Origin: DATKEG01 sp035544515
GTDB taxonomy: Bacteria; Acidobacteriota; Vicinamibacteria; Fen-336
NCBI GenBank assembly: GCA_035544515.1
Contig: DATKEG010000088.1
Span: forward strand, 1 to 8,895
DNA length: 8,895 bases
Direction of reading: 5' to 3'
Shown: positions 1 through 5,416 of the stretch, piece by piece
Position numbering within the stretch: the stretch's first letter is position 1
Layout of the letters: each line of letters starts with the position of its first letter
Program-made: the position numbers and the translations under genes
Notes under the pieces: generated by a model
What the model saw: the letters and a program-made list of their open reading frames with translations, nothing else
Databases searched by the model: none
Told to the model about the DNA's origin: nothing

Positions 1-312
1 GTGGGCGCGGTCGGAGATGACCAGGTTCTCGTCGATGGCCACCCCGCGCGCGACCAGGTCCCCGATCTCCTTCTCCAGCGCCCAGGGATCGATCACCATC
101 CCGCTGCCCATCACGCAGAGGATGCCGGGGTGCAGGATGCCGGCCGGGACCAGGTGGAGCACGAACTGCTCCTTGCCCGTCTGGATGGTGTGGCCGGCGT
201 TGTGGCCGCCGTTGAAGCGGGCCACGACCTGGACCTTGTGCGTCAGCAGGTCCACGACCTTACCCTTGCCTTCGTCGCCCCACTGGGCGCCGGCCACGAT
301 GATGTTGGGCAT
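1..312 (-). CDS. purA: Adenylosuccinate synthetase, N-terminal part (cut by left edge)
   Basis: PurA joins IMP and aspartate, using GTP, to make adenylosuccinate, the first committed step from IMP to AMP in the cytoplasm. The window holds the first 104 residues; the family is usually about 430. The translation opens with the diagnostic P-loop-like motif GAQWGDEGKGKVVDLL (residues 8-23), including the catalytic Asp13. The segment FNGGHNAGHT (33-42) follows, with catalytic His41 at the same number as in E. coli PurA. A segment reading VLHLVPAGILHPG also matches the family well. The ATG at 312 is chosen because it places the motif at the normal distance from the N-terminus. No Shine-Dalgarno sequence precedes it, but a TAGAAT hexamer lies 12 nt upstream, so the transcript may have a very short leader. 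It diverges from hutH across 82 bp. The identity is secure; the C-terminal part is outside the window. Confidence 0.96.
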   Translation of the reverse strand, partial: MPNIIVAGAQWGDEGKGKVVDLLTHKVQVVARFNGGHNAGHTIQTGKEQFVLHLVPAGILHPGILCVMGSGMVIDPWALEKEIGDLVARGVAIDENLVISDRAH

Positions 313-324
313 GGAGGACCGGGC

Positions 325-354
325 ATTCTAGCCGGCGGCCTCCCCGACCGACAA
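325..354 (-). promoter_or_regulatory. Candidate purA promoter
   Basis: On the minus strand TTGTCG (349-354; 4 of 6 to the -35 consensus) is followed after 18 bp by TAGAAT (325-330; 5 of 6 to the -10 consensus). Transcription would begin about 6 nt before the purA ATG, leaving almost no leader, which fits the missing Shine-Dalgarno sequence. This is a pattern match to the sigma-70 consensus only. Confidence 0.4.
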
Positions 355-375
355 CCTCCCGGCCGGGTGTATAGT
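348..375 (+). promoter_or_regulatory. Candidate hutH promoter, back-to-back with that of purA
   Basis: CCGACA (348-353; 4 of 6 to -35) is followed after 16 bp by TATAGT (370-375; 5 of 6 to -10). A start near 382 would give hutH a leader of about 13 nt. The -35 hexamer covers almost the same bases as the purA -35 on the other strand, so the two promoters would share polymerase contacts. Pattern match only. Confidence 0.35.
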
Positions 376-394
376 CACGCCGCGGCGGCACCGG

Positions 395-1939
395 ATGACC
401 TCTCCACGCCCTTCCCAGCCGCTCCTCCTCGACGGCACGAGCCTCGCCCTCGACGACATCGAGCCCGTGGCGCGAGGCCGCGGGGTGGCGCTCCATCCCG
501 CGGCCCGGGAGGCGGTGGCCCGGTCCCGCCGGGTGGTGGACGACGCGGTGGCGCGCGGTGAGGTCGTGTACGGGATCACCACCGGGTTCGGCAACTTCGC
601 GGACGTGGTCATCCCGCCCGCCCGGCTCCGCGAGCTGCAGCTCAACCTCGTGCGCTCCCACTGCGCCGGTGTCGGCGAGCCCTTGTCGGAGATGCAGACG
701 CGCGCCCTGATGCTGCTCCGCGCCAACGTGCTGGCCAAGGGGTTCAGCGGCGTGCGCCCGGAGACGCTCGACCTGCTGGTGGCGATGCTCAACGCCGGCA
801 TCCACCCCGTCATCCCCTCGCAGGGAAGCGTGGGGGCGAGCGGCGACCTCGCGCCGCTGGCCCACCTCGCCCTGGGCCTGGTCGGAGAGGGCACGTGCCG
901 GCATCGGGGACGGGAGCTCCCGGCGGCGGAGGCGCTGCGCGCGGAGGGCCTGCGGCCGGTCGTGCTCGAGGCCAAGGAGGGGCTCGCCCTCATCAACGGC
1001 ACCCAGCTCATGACGGCGGTGGCGGGGCTGGCCCTGGTCGAGGCCGGACGGCTGGCCCGGACGGCGGACGTGGTGGGCGCGCTGACCCTCGACGCCTTGA
1101 AGGGCACCGACGTCGCCTTCGACCCCCGCATCCACGCCGCGCGGCCGCATCCGGGCCAGGCCGCCTCCGCCCGCAACCTCCGCAAGCTCCTCGCGGGCAG
1201 CCCCATCCGCGAGTCGCACCGCGACTGCGGCAAGGTCCAGGACGCCTACACGCTGCGCTGCATGCCGCAGGTGCACGGAGCGGTGCGGGACGCCCTGGCC
1301 TTCGCCAGCGGCACGGTCTCCATCGAGCTCAACGCCGCCACCGACAATCCGATGGTCTTCGCGGACACGGCGGAGATCCTCTCCGGCGGCAACTTCCACG
1401 GCGAGCCGGTCGCCCTCGCCGCCGACATCCTCGCCGTGGCCATGGCCGAGCTGGGCAGCATCAGCGAGCGCCGCATCGAGCGCCTGGTCAATCCGGCCCT
1501 CTCCGGCCTGCCCGCCTTCCTCACCCCCGACGGCGGCCTGCAGTCCGGCCTCATGATCGCCCACGTCACCGCCGCCGCCCTGGCCTCCGAGAACAAGGTC
1601 CTGGCCCATCCCGCCAGCGCGGACTCGATCCCCACCTCCGCCAACAAGGAGGACCACGTCTCGATGGGGGCGACGGCCGCCCTCAAGGCCGCGCGCACCG
1701 TGGCCAACACGCGCCGGATCCTGGCCGTCGAGGTGATGGCCGCCTGCCAGGCCCTGGAGTTCCTCAAGCCCCTCGAGACCTCCCCTGCCCTCCGCGCCGC
1801 CTACGCCCGCGTCCGCGCCACCGTGCCTCCCTACGACCGCGACCGGGTCCTCTCCCCGGAGATCGAGGCCCTCGCCGCCGTCGTGAGCGAAGGCACGCTG
1901 GCCCACGAAGCCGGATCGGTCTGCGGTACGCTGGAGTAG
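395..1939 (+). CDS. hutH: Histidine ammonia-lyase (histidase)
   Basis: HutH removes ammonia from L-histidine to give urocanate, the first step of histidine degradation in the cytoplasm; the active form is a homotetramer. The 514 residues match the family's usual length of about 510. The Ala148-Ser149-Gly150 triad, within GSVGASGDLAPLAHL, is the precursor of the self-formed MIO electrophile. Other active-site residues are present: Tyr59 (in YGITTGFG), Asn201 (in INGTQLM), Tyr285 and Arg288 (in DAYTLRC), Phe334 (in NFHGEP) and Glu419 (in NKEDHVSMG). Ser88-His89 and Glu419 favour histidine over tyrosine or phenylalanine, because phenylalanine and tyrosine lyases usually have Gln at the Glu419 position. 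The usual NQED is NKED here. The ATG at 395 has no clear Shine-Dalgarno sequence. No hutU, hutI or hutG lies nearby. Two in-frame TAG codons (1937-1942) end the gene, and a small membrane protein gene follows 25 bp later, probably on the same transcript. Confidence 0.95.
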   Translation: MTSPRPSQPLLLDGTSLALDDIEPVARGRGVALHPAAREAVARSRRVVDDAVARGEVVYGITTGFGNFADVVIPPARLRELQLNLVRSHCAGVGEPLSEMQTRALMLLRANVLAKGFSGVRPETLDLLVAMLNAGIHPVIPSQGSVGASGDLAPLAHLALGLVGEGTCRHRGRELPAAEALRAEGLRPVVLEAKEGLALINGTQLMTAVAGLALVEAGRLARTADVVGALTLDALKGTDVAFDPRIHAARPHPGQAASARNLRKLLAGSPIRESHRDCGKVQDAYTLRCMPQVHGAVRDALAFASGTVSIELNAATDNPMVFADTAEILSGGNFHGEPVALAADILAVAMAELGSISERRIERLVNPALSGLPAFLTPDGGLQSGLMIAHVTAAALASENKVLAHPASADSIPTSANKEDHVSMGATAALKAARTVANTRRILAVEVMAACQALEFLKPLETSPALRAAYARVRATVPPYDRDRVLSPEIEALAAVVSEGTLAHEAGSVCGTLE

Positions 1940-1950
1940 TAGCCCGTGAG

Positions 1951-1955
1951 GGAGG
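1951..1955 (+). promoter_or_regulatory. Ribosome binding site of the 98-residue membrane protein
   Basis: GGAGG sits 9 nt before the ATG at 1965. It is a strong Shine-Dalgarno sequence in the short gap after hutH and is the main support for this small gene being translated. Confidence 0.7.
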
Positions 1956-1964
1956 ACCGACATC

Positions 1965-2261
1965 ATGAGTCCAGTACCCAATCGCCGCTCCTGGTTGCCC
2001 GGAGGGGCCCTCCTCATCGCGGCGGTGCTCGTCGCCGTCCTGTCGGGGCTCGGCCTCGGCCTCCGCTCCTTGCCCTGGTACCTGGGGTTCACCGCCGCCG
2101 CCGTGCTGGGGATCGGGTGGGCGGAGCGCCTGTGGGTGCGCCGCACCGTTCCGCCGCCGCCGCGCCTGCGCGGAAAGCTGAAGGTCATCCAGGGCGGCAA
2201 GGCCGCGCCCTACGACCTCGAGACGGACAGCTCGACCGACTCCCAGCGCTACTTGATGTAG
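1965..2261 (+). CDS. Small two-helix membrane protein of unknown function
   Basis: I do not recognise a named family. The 98 residues show two hydrophobic helices at about 11-32 and 37-53. Arginines lie before the first helix (Arg7, Arg8) and after the second (Arg55, Arg59, Arg60), so both ends are predicted in the cytoplasm. A proline-rich linker (62-66) leads to a polar tail, KLKVIQGGKAAPYDLE (71-86), which ends in QRYLM. The tail looks like a defined motif rather than random GC-rich translation. A GGAGG sequence 9 nt upstream supports the start. It lies 25 bp after hutH in the same direction, which suggests co-transcription but does not show a role in histidine use. The stop lies 14 bp from the stop of the convergent kinase gene. 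That it is a real gene is likely; the function is unknown. Confidence 0.78.
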   Translation: MSPVPNRRSWLPGGALLIAAVLVAVLSGLGLGLRSLPWYLGFTAAAVLGIGWAERLWVRRTVPPPPRLRGKLKVIQGGKAAPYDLETDSSTDSQRYLM

Positions 2262-2279
2262 CGGCCCGGGACCGCCTAC
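2258..2279. terminator. Candidate hairpin spanning the two convergent stop codons
   Basis: GTAG-C-GG (2258-2264) pairs with CC-G-CTAC (2272-2279, with one bulged C) around the 7-nt loop CCCGGGA. The stem includes the TAG of the small membrane protein gene and, on the other strand, the TAG of the kinase gene. There is no T-run on either side, so it is not a classical intrinsic terminator. It may end transcription weakly from both directions or may be chance. Confidence 0.3.
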
Positions 2280-4483
2280 AGGTCACGCCGAGGCGTGCGC
2301 GCGTGCGTGGACGTATTCGAGGCTTCCTGACCGGCGCTGGCCCTGGCCGCGGCCAGCGCCAGCGTCTGGCCGTCGATCTCGTCGCAGAGCGCCCGCACGC
2401 GCTCGCTCAGGGAGGGCACCTCGCCGGGGGCCACCGCGGCGCGTGCGCGAAGCGTGGTGAGGTGCAGGGCCAGGGTCTTGAGCATCTCGACGCTGCGGCT
2501 GCGCTCGTCCCGCCCCTCTGCGATCCGCCCCTGAAGCTCGCGCACCAGCTCGAGCTGCTTCTCCAGGAGCTGTCGGATCGGCCCCGAGCCCTCGCCGAGG
2601 GCCTCGATCTTGGCCTCCAGCCGCTCGGCCTCTCCGGCATCCAGGCTTCGCGCCAGCTCCGCGAGGTCGCGATCGGCCTGCTCGATGGAGACGAGGAGCT
2701 GCCGGGCCGCCACCGCTGCCTGCGCCCCGAGGACCCGCGATGTCCCGGAGAGCCCGTCGGCGTTGCGCAGGATGGACTGGAGCTGATCGTGCGGCGAGTC
2801 GGGCCGGCGGGCGGTCTCCACGCGCGGGACCGGGGCCAGGACGGCCGCGATGTGCGGCCGGGCCCAGAAGCTCGCGCGGCTCGGAGGCACGGTGAACGCG
2901 ACGCGACGGGCGTCGGCGGGATCGAGACCCTGGCGCTCGAGTGCGCTCCGGGCGCGGGACATCAGCACGGGCCAGAGGGCGAGCAGGCCGCCGAAGCCGA
3001 GCACGTCGATGGCGAACTGCCCCAGGTGGAAAGCCGGGGGGAAGCGACGCCAGCCCCAGACCGCGTACAGGAGCTGCAGGCCCACGCTGAGGAGGAACGC
3101 GCAGCCGCAGATGACCAGCGGCCACGCACGGGACAGCCGGACCCCTGCCGGCAGGCGGTCCCACACGCTGCCGCGCCGGCGCAAGCCGCGCGGGTACCAG
3201 AACGGCCACCACGAGGGCTCCCTCCAGATCACGCGCTGCGTCTCCCCGATGGACAAGCCCTCGCCGCGGGTCCGGAAGACCGCGTAGGCATAGATGATCG
3301 CGAAGGCCAGGGCCCCAGGTGGCCACGGCTGGCCCGGTGCGCCCGCCAGGGCGAGCATTCCTATGGTTGTGAGGACGGCGAACAGGATGCCCTGGCCATC
3401 GACCATCCGCACCGTGTCGGGGAGCTGCGGCTCCTCGCTCACGCCCAGGGCCAGCTTCAGCGAGCGCGCGTCCGGCCACCGCCGCGCCGGGTCCTTGGCC
3501 AGGCAGCGCTCCACCGCCTGCAGCGTCGCATCGGAGAGGGTCGGCGCGAGCGACCGCAGGGGCGGCGGCTCCTGCGTGAGGTGCTTCGTCAGCACGTCCG
3601 CCGCCGTCTTCCCCTCGAACGGCAGGCGGCCGGTGAGCATCGCGTAGGCCATCACGCCCAGCGAGTAGATGTCGCTGCGCCCGTCGATCTCGGCGCGGCC
3701 CGCGGCCTGCTCGGGCGACATGTACGACGGAGTCCCCACCACGCTGCCCACCGCGGTCAGCGTTTCGCTCCCGCCCAGCGCCTTGGCCACACCGAAGTCG
3801 GTGAGCAGCGCGCGGCCGGACTCGTCGTCCAGGAGGACGTTGTCCGGCTTGACGTCGCGGTGGACCACGCCCTGCCGGTGCGCGTGGTCGAGGGCCTCGG
3901 CGACGTCGGCCAGGACGCGGCGGGCGTCCTCCTCGGGCAGCTTGCCGTCGCGGCGCAGGCGCGTGGCCAGGGACTCTCCACGCACGTAACCCATGACGAA
4001 GTAGGGCATCCCCTCCACGTCCCCGAAGGCGTGGAGCGGGACGATGTTCGGATGCGAGAGCCTGGCCGCCGTCCTCGCCTCACGGCGCAACCGGTCCTGG
4101 ATCTCCCGCGCGTGGGAGTCGGTCTTGACGACCTTGATGGCGACCTCGCGGTCGAGTGTCATGTCGCGGGCCAGGTAGACCGCGCCCATGCCGCCCCGGC
4201 CCAGCAGCCGGACGATGCGGTACTGCGCCTGCAGCTTTGCCTCCAGCGCCGCCCGCAGAGGGTCTCCCTGGGCCGCCGGCTCCACCGGCACGGGCGCCCC
4301 GCAACGGGCGCAGAAGCGCGCGTCCTCGCCGAGCGCGCTCTGGCAGGCATGGCACCGCAGGCGCCGCCCCGCGGTCGTCCCATCGGCGGCAAGCCCTTCC
4401 TTCAGCAGACAGGCGGGGCACAGCCCACCCGCACGCTCCGCCTCGATTGCGGCACCGCAGTTCGGGCAGGTCTTCCGTTCCAT
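2276..4483 (-). CDS. Membrane-anchored Hanks-type Ser/Thr protein kinase with zinc ribbons and C-terminal coiled coil
   Basis: Predicted to phosphorylate Ser/Thr on proteins at the inner face of the cytoplasmic membrane. Two short zinc-binding modules open the 735 residues: CPNC/CPAC (Cys6, 9, 22, 25) and CHAC/CARC (Cys44, 47, 58, 61). The kinase domain (about 88-347) has the glycine loop GRGGMGAV (95-102), Lys117 in VAIKVV, catalytic HRDVKPDN (208-215, Asp210), DFG (229-231), activation segment GTPSYMSPEQA (250-260) and DGRSDIYSLG (267-276). All catalytic residues are present, so it should be active. Four hydrophobic helices follow (about 365-381, 388-403, 453-475, 486-508). A charged helical coiled-coil region rich in Leu, Glu and Arg covers about 590-715. 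There is no PASTA, TPR or WD40 sensor. The ATG at 4483 is chosen for its AGGAGG sequence and because the zinc ribbon begins at once; the frame stays open far upstream only as antisense. It lies 41 bp after the sigma factor gene on the same strand, and its target is unknown. Confidence 0.93.
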   Translation of the reverse strand: MERKTCPNCGAAIEAERAGGLCPACLLKEGLAADGTTAGRRLRCHACQSALGEDARFCARCGAPVPVEPAAQGDPLRAALEAKLQAQYRIVRLLGRGGMGAVYLARDMTLDREVAIKVVKTDSHAREIQDRLRREARTAARLSHPNIVPLHAFGDVEGMPYFVMGYVRGESLATRLRRDGKLPEEDARRVLADVAEALDHAHRQGVVHRDVKPDNVLLDDESGRALLTDFGVAKALGGSETLTAVGSVVGTPSYMSPEQAAGRAEIDGRSDIYSLGVMAYAMLTGRLPFEGKTAADVLTKHLTQEPPPLRSLAPTLSDATLQAVERCLAKDPARRWPDARSLKLALGVSEEPQLPDTVRMVDGQGILFAVLTTIGMLALAGAPGQPWPPGALAFAIIYAYAVFRTRGEGLSIGETQRVIWREPSWWPFWYPRGLRRRGSVWDRLPAGVRLSRAWPLVICGCAFLLSVGLQLLYAVWGWRRFPPAFHLGQFAIDVLGFGGLLALWPVLMSRARSALERQGLDPADARRVAFTVPPSRASFWARPHIAAVLAPVPRVETARRPDSPHDQLQSILRNADGLSGTSRVLGAQAAVAARQLLVSIEQADRDLAELARSLDAGEAERLEAKIEALGEGSGPIRQLLEKQLELVRELQGRIAEGRDERSRSVEMLKTLALHLTTLRARAAVAPGEVPSLSERVRALCDEIDGQTLALAAARASAGQEASNTSTHARTPRRDL

Positions 4484-4488
4484 TGGAT

Positions 4489-4494
4489 CCTCCT
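4489..4494 (-). promoter_or_regulatory. Ribosome binding site of the kinase gene
   Basis: On the minus strand AGGAGG lies 5 nt before the ATG at 4483. It decides the kinase start in a frame that stays open for about 2.4 kb farther upstream. Confidence 0.75.
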
Positions 4495-4524
4495 GCCTCC
4501 CTATCAAGCAGCGCCCGCCGAAGG

Positions 4525-5289
4525 TTACACGCCGCCGCGCGAGGGCCCGAGGGTCTCCAGGAGGTATCGGATCTCGTCCTCGACGTCCCGGTCCGACCCG
4601 ACGGTGTCGGCCACGCGCCGGCGCAGCTCGTCGCGATAACGTCGGCGCAGGCGATGGACGGCGACCTTGACGGCGCCCGCGGTCGTGCCCAGCTCGCGGG
4701 CCGCATCGGCGTGCGTTCCCGCGTCCGGGCCGGCGGTCAGGAACTCCTTCAGGCGATCGAAGAGGTCCGCCTTGCCGGCGGCCGCGTACTCCGCGCGCAG
4801 GGCCTCGAACACTCCGTCCAGGAGGGTGAGGCACCACTGCCGGTCGTAGAGTCGCTCGGGTGTCTCCGAATGCGCGAGGGCCCGCTCGTAGCGGCCCTCG
4901 GCGGTGGCGACGTCGATCGACAGCGGCACGCGGCCGCCCCCGCGCTTGCGGGCGAGCGCCCGGTCGCGCTCGTTGGCGAGGAAGAACTGGCAGTTCGTGA
5001 GCAGGAAGGAGCGAAACCGCCCGCGGCTCCGATCGGCAGCGCTCAGCTCGCCCTTCTCGATGAGCCGGGCGAAGAACCCCTGCGTCAGGTCCTGCGCGTC
5101 GTCGGGGGCGTGGCCTTTGCGCCGCACGAACGCGAAGACCGGATACCAGTAGAGCGAGCACAAGCGTGCGAGCGCCTCCTCCGCCGCCGCGGAGCCGCGC
5201 TGGCCGGCGGCCAGGACGAGGCTCCACTGCGTCGTCTCGAAGCGGCCACCGGCGCCGGGGCTCGTGCCCGCGCCGCTGCTCGAGGGCAT
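4525..5289 (-). CDS. ECF-type RNA polymerase sigma factor linked to a Ser/Thr kinase
   Basis: Directs RNA polymerase to a specific promoter set. Of 254 residues, region 2 spans about 35-115: the helix LCSLYWYPVFAFVRR (43-57), region 2.2 as DDAQDLTQGFFARLIEKG (63-80), then SRGRFRSFLLTNCQFFLANERDR (88-110). Region 4 spans about 155-230, with the helix-turn-helix DAARELGTTAGAVKVAVHRLRRRYRDEL (195-222). It is longer than a typical ECF factor (about 180-200), with an extended region between the two domains. This resembles the sigma factors often found beside Ser/Thr kinases in Acidobacteria and Planctomycetes. The usual DAEDLVQE-type motif reads DAQDLTQG, so one acidic residue is lost at Gln66 and Thr69 is gained. 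No anti-sigma gene is adjacent; the kinase gene follows after 41 bp. The ATG at 5289 lacks a Shine-Dalgarno sequence. A weak TACACT hexamer (5302-5307) lies 12 nt upstream. Target genes are unknown. Confidence 0.92.
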   Translation of the reverse strand: MPSSSGAGTSPGAGGRFETTQWSLVLAAGQRGSAAAEEALARLCSLYWYPVFAFVRRKGHAPDDAQDLTQGFFARLIEKGELSAADRSRGRFRSFLLTNCQFFLANERDRALARKRGGGRVPLSIDVATAEGRYERALAHSETPERLYDRQWCLTLLDGVFEALRAEYAAAGKADLFDRLKEFLTAGPDAGTHADAARELGTTAGAVKVAVHRLRRRYRDELRRRVADTVGSDRDVEDEIRYLLETLGPSRGGV

Positions 5290-5416
5290 GGCTGGACGGG
5301 CAGTGTAGCTCGGGACCTGTCAGGACGCGGTCGACGGACCTACCTTCAGCTCGATGTCGCGAAGGCTCGCATCCGACCCGGGACGGACGGCCGGGCGTTT
5401 CGACTAGGATCCGCGC
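5290..5416. promoter_or_regulatory. Divergent intergenic region of the sigma-kinase operon and the symporter
   Basis: The 127 bp between the two start codons must hold promoters for both directions. Leftward, TACACT (minus strand, 5302-5307) is a weak -10 candidate with no convincing -35 at the right distance; a 5-of-6 -35 match, CTGACA (minus strand, 5318-5323), is too close to it. Rightward, TAGGAT (5405-5410) could be a -10 giving a leaderless symporter message, or its AGGA could be a Shine-Dalgarno sequence. I see no clear operator or repeat. Confidence 0.4.

Noticed and set aside
1..561. Plus-strand open frame across purA and the start of hutH
   Set aside because: It is antisense to the unmistakable PurA N-terminus and then out of frame in hutH.
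260..2200. A 646-codon open frame on the minus strand opposite hutH
   Set aside because: Translation is low-complexity, rich in Gly, Arg, His and Ala, with no family motif; it is an antisense frame left open by high third-position GC in hutH.
1946..4639. An 897-codon open frame on the plus strand opposite the kinase
   Set aside because: No recognisable domain, composition typical of GC-rich antisense, and it overlaps the better-supported small membrane protein and the complete kinase.
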